Positions 29,467 to 40,725 of a DNA stretch of 64,000 nucleotides are shown here, in pieces. The translations under genes were made by a program, and so were the position numbers. Position 1 is the first letter of the stretch; each line of letters starts with the position of its first letter. This DNA comes from Psococerastis gibbosa (taxonomy: Eukaryota; Arthropoda; Insecta; Psocodea; Psocidae), in NCBI GenBank assembly GCA_963971405.1, contig OZ020486.1, positions 930,001-994,000 on the forward strand, written 5' to 3'. A model generated the notes under the pieces. The model ran no database searches and had not been told where the DNA came from. It saw only the letters and a program-made list of their open reading frames with translations.

Positions 29467-30481
29467 ATATGAATCGATTATTTAAGAAACCAGTCATGTC
29501 CTCAAACACAAATTTTTCAGGAGAGATGAAAAACCGTTCAGTTTCTTTAGTACGGCTATGATGTTTTTCCCTTTAGACTCACCTAGTTTCTCTTCATGAG
29601 CTGCATATAATGAGCTATTTAGCATCGTTAATGATAGTTTTTTCTAACCTAGGGAGAGCTTTAAAGATGGTGGACTTGACTGCTTTCAAAAATTAATACG
29701 CATCAATTTACGTTTTACAAACTTAAATGCTTCTCAAGTAGACAGTATGTCACAAATAAGACATTAAGTCATGCCAGACTTAGTTTTTTTACGAGTTTTA
29801 TTCTCTTTCCCTCGTCGGCCACTTCAAAATCTGGCAAAAAAAATTCCCTTCAGGAACGTGACTTGTCAATTTTCCCAAATCTTCAACTTTGCTCTGAGAA
29901 TTGACACTTAATACTTTTTTAATTAACGCGAAGTCTCGATCGCAGGGAAGAAAAGAGTGGCCGCGAATAGGCAGATGATAGTAAATTTTGTCAAATTGGC
30001 CAGAGTCTGTTAAGAGTGTACACAGCCCATAGGAAATTGGCAGCCCGAAGGAACAAACTTCGTTTGCACCCTTCTGGTCAAAGTGTTCGTGGTATAAATT
30101 AGGCCTAATGGTAGCAGTGCCATCTCCCATGTTGTGAATCCCAAAAGGAAAGACAGAGAGCTGCCTTAAATAATAAGTCTCTTGTACTGGAACAGTAGAC
30201 AGTGAAATATTTTGCGTGTAGTCAAAGACAAGGGCTGTTTTAGTTTTACCATGTTTAATAATTTCACACAGGTTTTAATTATGAAACCAGTTAAGTCCCG
30301 GACATGACTGATTTCAAAAATAAATGAAATATTCAAAGGGATTCCATCGCATTAGTTAGAGTGGGACTTCACTGGTTCCACAACTCAACGATGCATCTTG
30401 CCACGAAGAACATACAAATAACAAAAAATAAAAATGGCGAAAAGTGTCACTTAACTGGTTTCATAAATAATCGATTCATAT
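29467..30481. mobile_element. DNA transposon relic with about 30-bp TIRs
   Basis: The left end, atatgaatcgattattta followed by gaaaccagt, is matched in inverted orientation at the right end (to 30481). The gaaaccagt motif recurs inside at 30280 and, as actgatttc or actggtttc, near 30310 and 30453, as expected of subterminal transposase-binding sites. The 1015-bp interior carries one coding relic. No clear TSD was found, so the superfamily is unresolved. Confidence 0.65.
29790..30255 (-). pseudogene. Transposon-associated protein fragment (RGHSFLPCDRDF family)
   Basis: Minus strand, open for about 150 codons: ALVFDYTQNISL, then VQETYYLRQLSVFPFGIHN, then GANEVCSFGLPISYGL and YHLPIRGHSFLPCDRDFAL. 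I remember this wording from many uncharacterised, multi-copy invertebrate proteins that look transposase-derived, with the segment before PVRGHS.LP.DRDF resembling part of a DDE nuclease. N- and C-terminal parts are missing. Its position inside TIRs supports a transposase origin. Family name and catalytic residues are uncertain. Confidence 0.55.
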
Positions 30482-32187
30482 CAGCCACGGGGAACAAATA
30501 GCATCCCTGACTTAATAAATGCCAGCATGGCTAAACAATACTTATAAAACATTAACTATATAGCAGAATTGTTTTCCAATAGCCAGGATTCACCGTAGAC
30601 TCTTCTCGCACTCAGGGTTGTATTGACAAAGCTGGCTCATCTTAGTTAATCAAAGAAAATAGAAAATATGTTTCTTAAAAAACAAACAAGCAAGGTGATC
30701 AGAATATATGTGTAGTGTGAAAGGGTATAAGTGTATAGTGTATACAGTACAGTAAATCGGAAACTCAAATTTTAAACATTAAATACGGTTGAAAATACAA
30801 AAGGTAATGAAAACGAGCCACAACTTAATTTAAACTAAATAACCGAAGTTAGGCAAACTTTATTTATAAAGCGCCACCAGAATAAAAGTTTTAAAATCTT
30901 TGGGCTTAACGAACAGTAATTATGAAATATTTATTTGTAAGACTCATCCTGGATATCTATACAATTAATACTAAAAAGATATAAAAGTAGTGGCTCTGCA
31001 ATTGAAAAAAATTTAACTAATATTCAAAACATATTAAATTTTCAAACTGATGGTAAAGTATGGGTCCTTTAGTCTGCGCAGTTGAGAAATGAAAACTTGT
31101 AGCTTGTTTGTAGACATGTAGTTGAGTAATATTTCTTAAAGTACTCGTCCTGCCCTCGTCGGTGAACCAGAGATGCCCAGGCTTTAAAATCTGCCACGTA
31201 CATTTTGCTCGGCTGCATCCTCGGGCAATGTCTAAACTCACTCAAGGGGTGGTCCCTCACAATCTCTCCGGGCTTCTTACTTCATGTTATTTATTCCATT
31301 TACTAAAAGAAAATAAAGGTAGAGCTCATAAAAAAATTAATTTCCGTCCTTAAAATTTGCAACGCAATCAGAAAAAAACAAAGCTCAGCCAAGGTGGAAT
31401 CCAATCATGTTTTCTCCTGTTCATTTCCAATATCTGGCCTACTCCTTATTTTTTCTGATTATACTATTTAATTATTCTATTACAGTCCCTTGTTCAATGC
31501 CAATGACCCCATGAATTTCGAAAATTGTTTATATTTTTTTCGTATGAATTTTGACCCTGGGCAAACTGGTATACGTCCTCGATGTCAACCTACTGCAGCT
31601 ATATAGTGACAATGGACAAGTTGAGACAAGCTCAGAATTCTATTATTATGTAGGGGAAAGCAGCATGACCAAGTAGGCTACAGATACGAGTACCCTTAAT
31701 ATTTAGGTAGTTTTCAGTGTTCATTGGTAGCTAATTAAGTGATGACCTACTGACCGAGTTTACAATTTAGTATACCGCCCCGGCCCCTTTCATAGTTAAT
31801 CCGGCACTGTTAGTCCTCCTTTTCGATATCCACATTTTTAATAAATATAAAGACAATTTTAAGGTAAAAAAGGGAATTTCGGTCATCAAACCTGTTGAAG
31901 TTAATTAAGTAACAATGAGTAATGTCGTCCCGGGGGCCGCATCCCTTACCACCATACACATCGTGTTCGGTCAATAACGCAAAATCTTCAACTACAACGA
32001 AATTGCTAATCAAATCAAAGTCAGAATGCCTCCCTCCATTGTTGCTAAAGGTACGGCAAGTGGAATCCATCTCTAAATGGCTAAATGGATTAAAACCCTT
32101 TCGGTTCCCCCACTTCCTGCAGCTTTACTACCCTTAGTATTTCATACTTTTCATTCAGTTAATCCAGCTTGTAGAACTACGCCGAGT
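30482..32187. other. Non-coding AT-rich stretch
   Basis: No supported gene. A minus-strand frame at 31069-31260 is only weakly protein-like. An element end (ccggcactg) occurs at 31801-31809. An A/T-rich tail at 32188-32215 belongs to the next feature. Confidence 0.35.
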
Positions 32188-32800
32188 TTTTTTATTTTTT
32201 ATTATTTTTTAAATTGGGGTACAGGTGTTACCTATGTGCACTTAAGCCTATTGGACCTATTGTGCCCCCTACACCTACCTACAACAACGTATCTACATCA
32301 CTTCCTCGAGGTCTATCTCCCTCAGGAGAGCCAGGATCTTGTGGGGGTTTAGAAGCGGTAAGTCTTTTACATATAACTGCAAGCTTCCCAAGCATGCTGC
32401 TCTTCTTCGCGCGATTGCATCGCAGTGAAGGTGGGTGTGCTCGGGGTCCTCCGCTCCTTCACTGCAGAATCTACATGCTCTAGACTCTCTGACACCTATG
32501 TTAGTCAGATATCCATTCAAGTTGCAATGCCCAGAGAGGAATCCTGTGATCACTCGCAGATGTCTCCTATTCATATTAATGCATAATTGGGCTCTTTTGC
32601 GCTGGTGGCTTCCCAGGAGCATTTTGGTAATGAGGTCCAGTATTCAGCCGCTTTCCGCTTCTCCTTAGCTTTAACAAATCTACAGGCGAGGGCTTCCCCG
32701 ACACAGCAAAAAGGTTCGGGTCCCTTAAATGGGGAGGTAGCAACCTCATTGCCTTCAAAGCCAGCGCAGCGTGCTCAGGCACCCATAACAAGGTAACCTA
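32188..32800 (-). pseudogene. 5'-truncated LOA-like element, RNase H end to tail
   Basis: Minus strand. It begins within RNase H (WVPEHAA near 32790, then a GFEGNE-type segment in another frame). It continues with MNRRHLRVITGFLSGHCNLN and CRFCSEGAEDPEHTHLHC (C-x2-C-x8-H-x4-C), ending at LREIDLEEVM near 32293. An A-rich tail lies at 32215-32188. The layout matches the last 180 codons of ORF2 of the intact element, but the sequence is diverged, so it is a different family or an old copy. Confidence 0.82.
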
Positions 32801-34171
32801 GTACACACCGGACAATATGTCCAGTTTCAATCTACATTCCCACACTATTTGTGAGGTGATTTTGTATGCTGTTGTTGTTTTAAGGGCTGCTTGGCTATCT
32901 GACATGACGTCATGGCGGCAATTTCTCTCGATCTATATTTCCTGTCAAGATTAATTAAAATTGCAAATTTTGCATGCATCTGTCAAGGCTTTGAGTTAGT
33001 AAAGCCAATGATTCTCTGTCCAACAGAACTGGCCCTAAAATCACACGAAGCCAGAAACTACGTAGTTGACCGCTATTACTATTGCAGGGCCGGAAATAGA
33101 GGGGAGGGAGTCTGAATTTACTGAAAAACAAGCAGCAACAGCAGCAATGGACCAATATACCAGTGGATGATCTTGGCGCCGAAAAACATTTTGGAGCGAA
33201 ATTCAAAATACAAAATGCCACAGACATTGTTGCCTGTATCTATATATCGACGAGCTACAAAACCGAACACCTACGGATCAACTAAGAGCACTGCTTACGT
33301 CTTACTCGCATCGAAAAGGAAGGCGGATGGCAATGACAGACATGAACACCAACTTTCAAGAAGATACGCCACACCTGAAAATCGCTGAAACATGCACTTA
33401 GGAATTCAAACAGTAACCAGTCCAAAACGCCCTCACCCGCATGGTCCGGAACGCATCATCTGCCAAAGCCCATATTTATACCAATATTAATGAAGGAGAA
33501 TAAGTTATGAGGCACAAGTGGTCAACACAGAACTCTCCTCGCAACCCATCGGATGATAAAATTGGAGGTGAAGGTAAATGAAGTTTGGAGGAAAATTGAC
33601 GATAATATGTTGTTTGGCATAAAACATGAATTGCAACAAACATTTCAACACTGATGATGCCTACGAACAACTCAATGGACTAATTCAAGCGCCATTCCCA
33701 ACAATGACAGTAAGACAATTGTAAAGAACCAGTACGGTACGAGAGAACCCGTATATGCTTTCATATTATTTTATTAATTAGGATAGGTTCTGCAATTTGT
33801 AGTTCCTAGGTAAATAATAGTCCTAGGGTTACATTTTAATTTTCTCAATCCCAAAGCACTGAATAGATCGATGGGACGATTGCATTGGCTGGGTGTGCTA
33901 CGTTATGTATTAGTTATCCATAATTTCATCAAAAAATAATTATTTGCTCAAAACCAAATCTTTGTTTGGGGGACACCGCAACTATACAGTAGTGTCATGA
34001 TGATAAACCAAGGAATTGTAATGCAGTGGTTTCCCGTTGCTTATGCCGTTGACTCTTCAATGAGTTAGGCCGCCTTCAAGACCAGTCTCTCAACCCCAGG
34101 ACAGAAGAGTGGCCTGCACAGTTTTTTTTTAATTCACAGATTGGTTCAGAGGCAAAAGAAAAAAAAATCCC
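32801..34171. other. Non-coding stretch with a possible family A fragment
   Basis: Around 33900-33970 a segment (ccataatttcatcaaaaaat, then caaatctttgtttggg) resembles the inside of family A (compare 58566-58620), so a fragment of that repeat is likely. No gene is supported. Confidence 0.4.
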
Positions 34172-34512
34172 TTTCGGCTCTGACCGATCAGGTGTAGAGA
34201 GATTCCATGCAAGCGCAGACCCCGCTATTCCTCTATGCTATGACTGTATGTAATAAAAAAATAAAAATACTTCATTCTTTTTCCAACCACAACATCAGCA
34301 CACAAAACATTCCAAATTTCGAACCACAATAACCATTGACGACTATGAACTTTAACTTATCACATTATTTTCACTTTGACTGGATACCATCTTGAAATCG
34401 TTGATTTGTCTTAAAAGGTGGTGATGGCCATTATTGTAGATAATAATAGGGGCTTTCAGTTAGATTTTATTTTATTCATCTGCGACCAATATTAACTGAG
34501 ATATTAATTATA
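34172..34512 (+). repeat. Repeat C/B copy 1, left part
   Basis: Closely similar to 39860-40190, sharing the agagattcc..gcagacc, ccaaatttcgaacc, tatcacattattttcacttt and gttgatttgtc blocks. In the second copy the sequence runs straight on into block B. Here it stops at aattatata, where the I-like element begins; block B resumes after that element's poly(A) at 39554. Confidence 0.75.
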
Positions 34513-34517
34513 TATAT

Positions 34518-34590
34518 CAAGTACGCCTATGGTGTATAACCCGTATATTATATATATATCAAGTACGCCTATGGTGTATAACCCGTATAT
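34518..34590 (+). repeat. Tandem 42-bp repeat at 5' end of I-like element
   Basis: The unit beginning caagtacgcctatggtgtat starts at 34518 and again at 34560; the second copy is cut after 31 bp. Tandem 5' repeats are known promoter components in several non-LTR elements. Promoter function is inferred. Confidence 0.75.
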
Positions 34591-34945
34591 GACGTGTTAC
34601 TTTGCGGAGGCGTGTTTTTCAAATTTTCTTCAATTTACCGAGCTCATTTTTGCGTTTCGAAGGATTGATCTTTTGTTTTACTGGTGCATCACAGTTTGGT
34701 GGTGTTACCCGGTTGCAAAGTGTATATTTGTGTAATTTTTGAGTAATTACTGTGAAATGGTTTGAAAGCTTACAGCAGGTTCTAACTCATCATAGTCAAT
34801 TGCGAAGGTCCAGGGGCGCACAGTCCGGGGGGATTGGCCCAGTGGATTAATAGGTAGGATTTGGTGGCTTTCTGTGCAAGCATTAAGGTAAGGTCTGTAT
34901 ACTTTCTTTTTCTTAGCGAGTAGGATACATCGGCATCAATAGAGG

Positions 34946-36397
34946 ATGGCGTCAAAACGCCCTTTTCCTGAATCTCCTGAAATTGTAAATGACCAAGATG
35001 AAATTATTTCCTGTGAGCAGATACCCACCACATTCCTTATTATAAAAGGTGTTAATGGGCAAGAAGCCAAGTTCGCAGCATTAAGCCCCTTTGCAATAAG
35101 TAGGGCGTTCCGTAAGCACATTCCAGGCAGTGTCGACAGCGTAAAAAGAATACGAGTCGGGCATATTTTAGTAGGCTCAACATTGGATGAGCAGATTCAG
35201 GCATTGTTGGCATTGTCAGATATCGAGGGAGTTAGCGTTGTGGTTGAGCGCCATAAGCAGCTTAACGCCGTGCGGGGGGTCATCCGATCCAGGGACCTAC
35301 AAAATGTAAGCACGTTAGTTTTACTTGACGCATTGAAACCTTTCGAGGTCACCGCGGTGACTAGCTTGTATTCCGAAAAAACGTTAGCCCAATTGTCCAA
35401 GACCAATGAACCAGCACGTATTCCGGCTTTTGTCCTGACTTTCGACCTGTACCAACCACCGGACTTCATTTACATTGAGTACCTCCGCCTGCGAGTACAG
35501 GCATATTACCCACCACCACTTCGTTGCTTTCAATGCAACCAGTATGGCCACAGCCGCCCCCACTGTAAAAATAAAAATGCGTGCCCTCGTTGCTCAACAA
35601 TTCATGATGGCAAAAGCCATGACGAAGAACTGTGTACCGAACCCTTAAAATGTGTAAATTGCGGCGGACCGCATGACACACGTTATACGTCTTGTAAACG
35701 CTATAAAGAGGAAGCAGCAGCTACGCGTTTCTCCATCAAGGAATCAGTGCCCGTCCCTGAAGCTAGGAAACAACTTAGGCAGCAAAACCTAAAAACTGTC
35801 TTCCAAAATGGAAATAACCCTGTACTATCATACGCGAAAGCTTTAACCCAGAATATTAAAAATATCAATACAGGTCTACAGCTAGACGTCACAACTAATA
35901 AAATCCAAGAAAATATCAGTCCGAACCGACAAATATCAAATAGACCTGTACAACAGTTTCCCCTCCATGAAACGAATAAACAACTTCCCCAACAGTCTTC
36001 TAGCATGGAAATACCTGTATCTATGCTTTCCAGCAACGCCTCATGCTCTTCCTGCACCCAAATGGGAATTTTAATTGCAAGTCTTTCTGAAAATATAAAA
36101 ATGCTAACTAAAATGGTCCAGACATTGTTACATATAGTAGGCGGCATTTACGATACACCAACAGCGTCAACATCCACTAACCAATCCGAGGGTACTTTCA
36201 AAACCCATAGTAAAAAATTCCGTTCGAACATAACCCCACTTAAGCTTAACAAAACAGCAAAATACCGAACCATAAAATCCGCGGAAACTCCCCAGATAAC
36301 TACAGATGTAGGACTACCAGTAGGTTTTCATAAACCTGAAGAAAATATGATTGTGGACCAACAGTCAAACAATCGAAATAAACGAACAACGAAATAA
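34946..36397 (+). CDS. ORF1 (Gag-like) protein of I-like element
   Basis: A 483-residue nucleic-acid-binding protein, open throughout. The N-terminal half (to about 170) has an RRM-like or I-type gag domain, with FLIIKGVNGQEAKF and FVLTFDLYQPPDFIYIEYLR. Three zinc-knuckle motifs follow at about 190-255: CFQCNQYGHSRPHC, CPRCSTIHDGKSHDEELC and CVNCGGPHDTRYTSC. The C-terminus is Asn/Gln/Thr-rich and basic. It precedes ORF2 by 15 bases, the usual arrangement for a translationally coupled pair. The ATG at 34946 is the first in frame and gives a normal I-type N-terminus. Unlike ORF2, this gene is undamaged. Confidence 0.92.
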   Translation: MASKRPFPESPEIVNDQDEIISCEQIPTTFLIIKGVNGQEAKFAALSPFAISRAFRKHIPGSVDSVKRIRVGHILVGSTLDEQIQALLALSDIEGVSVVVERHKQLNAVRGVIRSRDLQNVSTLVLLDALKPFEVTAVTSLYSEKTLAQLSKTNEPARIPAFVLTFDLYQPPDFIYIEYLRLRVQAYYPPPLRCFQCNQYGHSRPHCKNKNACPRCSTIHDGKSHDEELCTEPLKCVNCGGPHDTRYTSCKRYKEEAAATRFSIKESVPVPEARKQLRQQNLKTVFQNGNNPVLSYAKALTQNIKNINTGLQLDVTTNKIQENISPNRQISNRPVQQFPLHETNKQLPQQSSSMEIPVSMLSSNASCSSCTQMGILIASLSENIKMLTKMVQTLLHIVGGIYDTPTASTSTNQSEGTFKTHSKKFRSNITPLKLNKTAKYRTIKSAETPQITTDVGLPVGFHKPEENMIVDQQSNNRNKRTTK

Positions 36398-36412
36398 GCT
36401 TCGTTCAAATAA

Positions 36413-39400
36413 ATGCAAAAAATGACCACGTTATTACAGTGGAATATAAACGGAATATTTTTACATTTACCGGACTTAGAAATCTTAATAAGTGAAAAAT
36501 CACCAATAGCCATCTTCCTGCAAGAAACTCATCTTGTACATGATAAAAAAAAATCGGTTCAAGGTTACAACATTTTCAGGTACGACCTCCCGCCAAACCC
36601 CAATTCAAAAGCACATGGCGGGGTAGCAATCTTGACTAAGGAAGCACTTCAAGTAACACAACTAAACATAACTACACACCTCCAAGCAGTAGCTGTCCGC
36701 ACATGCTTAACTCAACCAATTACCCTATGTTCACTTTATCTTCCCTCTAATATACCAATAAATAGTTACGAACTTTGCAGGCTTATAAACCAACTACCCA
36801 CTCCATACATTTTGGCCGTGGACGCAAACTCGCATTCTCCCATATGGGACAACACAAGGATCAGTTCAGACATGCGAGGCAAAATAATTGAGAACCTGAT
36901 ACAAAACAATGCAATATATCTTCTAAATAATGGAATACATACACATCAAAGTGCTACATGGCTTACGACCTCTGCCATAGACCTAACTTTCTGCCACCCA
37001 CTATTAGGTCCTGACCTCACATGGACTGTTATACCCGACCGACACGGCTCGGACCACAACCCCATTGCCATACAATACCTACCAATGCAAGGCAGCAACC
37101 CATCTTTGCCTAAATGGGCCCTACACCGAGCTAATTGGCCATTATATCAATCAATTGTTCGTACCCCAACAGCTGACTACAGCAACATAGACCAGGCCGT
37201 AAATGAGTTTACTAATATAATTATCGATGCGGCAGCAATAGCAGTAGGGAAAACGAACCCGCGAGGTAGGCGCCAAGTTCCCTGGTGGACACAAGCCTGC
37301 GCAGACGCAGTTAAAAAACGCCTTCACCTATATAGACAATTTAAACAAGCGCCCAGTACTCATAATGCAATAGAGCTAAAGAGACGTACACTTAAAGAAG
37401 CAAAATCTAATGGATGGAAAAATTTTATTTCCACCCTAAATTCCACCACGACCACCAAAGATGTATGGGACGCAATTAGGCGTATCAAAGGGCGAAAACC
37501 AACCACAATTTTTTCACTCCAAAAAAATGGCCAAATTTATCATACCGATACAGACATTTCGACTTGTTTGGCCGCACATTTTACAGAAATATGTAGCAAT
37601 GACGAAATTAATTTACTTGCAAGATGCCAAAAAGACAATCTTGAAAACCAAGCTATGCCAATGGACGGGGGGGGGGGGGGGGGACGAACCCTATAATGCT
37701 ACATTCACGAAAAGCGAACTAGATCATGCACTGAATAAATGCCGCAATAGTTCCCCAGGCCCCGACACCATACCATATTCCTTTGTACAAAATTTGCCAC
37801 CGTCAATAAAACTTCACCTATTACATCTGTATAACCACATTTGGACCAGTCACGTCTTCCCTACAGCATGGCGCCATGCAATCATAGCTCCTACCTTAAA
37901 GCCTGGAAAAGGAAAAGACCTGCCTTCATCATATAGACCTATCTCTCTCACAAATACTCTGTGCAAAATTTTGGAGCGAATGGTCAATAATCGCCTTTCG
38001 TGGACCATAGAAAAATTATCACTGCTTGCACCATACCAATGTGGGAATCGTAAAGGTTTTTCACCTATAGACAATCTAGTTAGAGTTACAACCTATATCC
38101 AAGATGCATTTATTCAAAATCAACACGTAATAGGCATTTTTTTCGATATACATAGGGCTTACGACAAAACATGGCGCAGCGTCATTCTGCATACAATCAC
38201 AAATACATGGGCTATGCGCGGACATCTACCAAAATTCGTGTCAAATTTCTTAACTGATAGAACAATATCGGTACGTTGTGGCAACACTGTATCACCATCG
38301 CACCCAACATATTCTGCCGTAGTATCTTTTGACCAAGCAATTCATAGATTGTATAGACAAAGGTTAAGATCCTCAAAACCCATTGCTTACAGGATTCAAA
38401 CAACACTGAAAGAACTTGGGCTGCTCCTTCCTATTCCACCCCAAACAATTCTACGAACACATTCTGCCCCATGGCTAGCACCCCCTGTTAGCTGTAATAC
38501 TCAATTAAATGATGTTTCGAAATCACAAGTACCGACTCTTCTTCATCTAGTAAAATACAGAGAGCTCATAGACCAGTATTCCGAGTATACACACTTCTAT
38601 ACTGATGGCTCAAAATCACCAACTCACACAGGCGCAGCATTTCATTCAACAACAATCAGCAACACTAATCACATCTACCCACTTTTACCATACTGTTCCA
38701 ACTTCACAGCAGAGCTTTATGCAATAATAAAATGCCTACTATATATCCAAAACAATACTACCATAAAAAATGCAGTTATTTTTTCAGACAGCCTAAGTGC
38801 CCTCCAAGCAATGAAAAATCTATATCCAAACACTTCCCTCATAGCCCAAGTACACAATATTATTTACAGATCTCCAAAGTAACAAAAAAGTCAAACTCAA
38901 GTTTACATGGATACCAGCCCACTGTGGAATACCCGGCAACGAAACAGCCGATCGACTAGCAAAAGATGCGTGTGCCATGATTACAGCTCCATTCCCTACA
39001 GCAACAAATTACGACTATAAAAATCAAATCCGATCACACATTACCAAGTTATGGCAAGAAAACTGGGCCGATCCAGCAAAAGGTTTAACAAAACTTTTTT
39101 ATGTTAAGCCGCGGATAGGAGGCTGGACCACAGCAATCCGAAACATCAGACACGAGGAAGTTGTCATGGCTCGGCTACGTCTGGGACACACACGGCTCAC
39201 ACATGGCTTTCTGATGGCGGGAGAAACCCCGTCATTATGCCACTGTGGCGCAGAAAACACAGTTGCCTACATCCTTGTCGAATGCCAAAACCTCACCCGC
39301 TACAGAACCTGGCCCCCACAAACATCCCTCTCAACCCTACTACGTGGCGACGAAACCGCTACCCGAACTATCCTCTCATTTTTGACTACTACTAATCTCA

Positions 39401-39414
39401 TCAACCTCCTATAA
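36413..39414 (+). pseudogene. ORF2 of I-like element: endonuclease, broken RT, RNase H
   Basis: The endonuclease (36419-37080) is complete: LLQWNING, FLQETHL, AVDANSHSPIWD, SAIDLTF and HGSDHNPIAI. A G17 run at 37667-37683 breaks the frame; the next frame starts before it and carries RT from SPGPDTIPYSFVQ through SYRPISLTNTLCKILERM to FFDIHRAYDKTW and TISVRCG. RT then jumps at about 38310 to the region before RNase H, so the segment with the YxDD box and most of the thumb is deleted. RNase H follows with YTDGSKS, AELYAI and FSDSLSAL, a second frameshift near 38880-38895, then PAHCGIPGNETADRLA. The C-terminus has a CHCGAENTVAYILVEC motif. No reverse transcriptase activity is possible. Confidence 0.93.
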
Positions 39415-39553
39415 CATCCATTATTATATTATATTATTATTATATTATCACATTAACGAACCTAACCTACCGTACCTAACCATTTAATTTTTCAATATAC
39501 CTGAGCGTGTGGCCTAAACGGCATTGCGCCAAAAAAAAAAAAAAAAAAAAAAA

Positions 39554-39745
39554 GGTTTTAATCGGCTGCCATCCTGGAACAAAATAGCGGGTCTTGCTGG
39601 TTAACGAACTCAATCAAGACATTAATTGTATGATCAATTTTTGTGCCAATTTTCATCAAAATCGGGTAATATTTACGGAAGTTAGAGTGTTTCCTAAAAT
39701 CGATATAGGCCTACATACATACATACATACATATATTTTATATAT
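39554..39745 (+). repeat. Repeat C/B copy 1, right part (block B)
   Basis: It begins ggttttaatcggctgccatc and matches 40193-40370 (ggttttaaaattggccaccatc), including atcaagacatt, ttcatcaaaatcg and agagtgtttcc, ending in a (cata)n microsatellite (39713-39734). It is the continuation of the copy at 34172-34512. Confidence 0.78.
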
Positions 39746-39859
39746 ATGTAGAATTTTGAACGGAGGGTGGTTTTAGGCTGAGAGAGTCATGAAATGAAAA
39801 GTTGTGAAGAAATTCATCGAAAGTCGCCATCTCAATCTCCCTAAAATCCGTTTCGCCTC

Positions 39860-40370
39860 AGGTATAGGGAGATTCCGCAGACCCTGCTTTTCCTCTATGT
39901 TACCTATGCTATGTATGTATGGTAATAAAAAATAGAAAATACTATTTTCCCGACCACAACATCAACACACACAACACTCTTGTGTTCCAAATTTCGAACC
40001 GCAATGACGACTATGAACTTCTATTTAAGTTACTTATCACATTATTTTCACTTTGACTGAACGCCATCTTGAAACCGTTGATTTGTCGTAAAAGTGATGA
40101 TTACCGTTATCGTAGATAATCATACGGGCTTTCATTCAGATTTTATTTCATTCCTCTGCGACAAATATTAACAGAGATGTGAATTATATAAGGTTTTAAA
40201 ATTGGCCACCATCTTGAAACAAAACGGCTAATCTAGCAGGTTAACAAACCCGATCAAGACATTTGTATGATCAAATTTTGTGGCAAGTTTCATCAAAATC
40301 GAATAATATCTACGGAAGCTAGAGTGTTTCCAAAAATGGATATACATACATACTCTATATATGCTCATAT
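39860..40370 (+). repeat. Repeat C/B copy 2, uninterrupted
   Basis: A full-length comparison copy of the dispersed repeat, running through block C (39860-40190) and block B (40193-40370) without a break. It ends in a catacatac stretch. No coding sequence. It fixes the empty-site structure for the I-like insertion. Confidence 0.75.
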
Positions 40371-40404
40371 GATGGCCGTCTCAATCTTCTTCTGTAGTTG
40401 AAAT

Positions 40405-40596
40405 CTAGCGATTGGTTTGCAGCAAATCATTCCACCTCCTACTCCACTCCTCCCTGTCTTGGGCCGTTCTCTTGAGTTCCAAGTAGGTTACGCATCTCAT
40501 ATCTTTCTTGAGGTCTTCTGCGTACGCCTTCCTTGGTCGCCCTCTTGCATTGGTGCCTTCGATTGTGCCTTCTATTATGGTGCTTAAAAGTCTCAT
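40405..40596 (-). pseudogene. C-terminal tail of a non-LTR reverse transcriptase
   Basis: Minus strand, 63 codons: NARGRPRKAYAEDLKKDM, then YLELKRTAQDREEWSRRWNDLL. The 'GRPR..W..D(L)KK..' and 'LA.DR..WR' pair is the usual end of RTE-like RTs (compare the end of the RTE copy near 23000-23110). Nothing upstream of it is preserved here. Confidence 0.7.
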
Positions 40597-40725
40597 TAGG
40601 TAGATGAATCTCCCTAAAAGACACTCAAGCTTCCATATAGGCTACCTACATAATGTACACATCTTTCCCTCAAATTTTTATAATATTTAGGATAGCGAAA
40701 GTTGTTGTAGTCGAATAAATAAATA

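Larger units (their letters stand above)
34513..39553 (+). mobile_element. I-like non-LTR retrotransposon, inserted in repeat C/B
   Basis: Boundaries come from the interrupted repeat: block C ends near 34512 and block B starts after the A23 tail (39531-39553). The element is about 5.04 kb. Its 5' end carries a 42-bp unit repeated nearly twice (34518-34590, caagtacgcctatggtgtat...). Then follow ORF1 (34946-36397), ORF2 (36413-39414, broken) and a 117-bp 3' UTR. ORF1 with three CCHC motifs and ORF2 with APE-RT-RNase H fit the I superfamily (I or Nimb). No clear TSD is seen. Confidence 0.85.

Noticed and set aside
31017-31260. Minus-strand frames that look partly protein-like
   Set aside because: Short, no known motif, no clear splice sites; left as non-coding.
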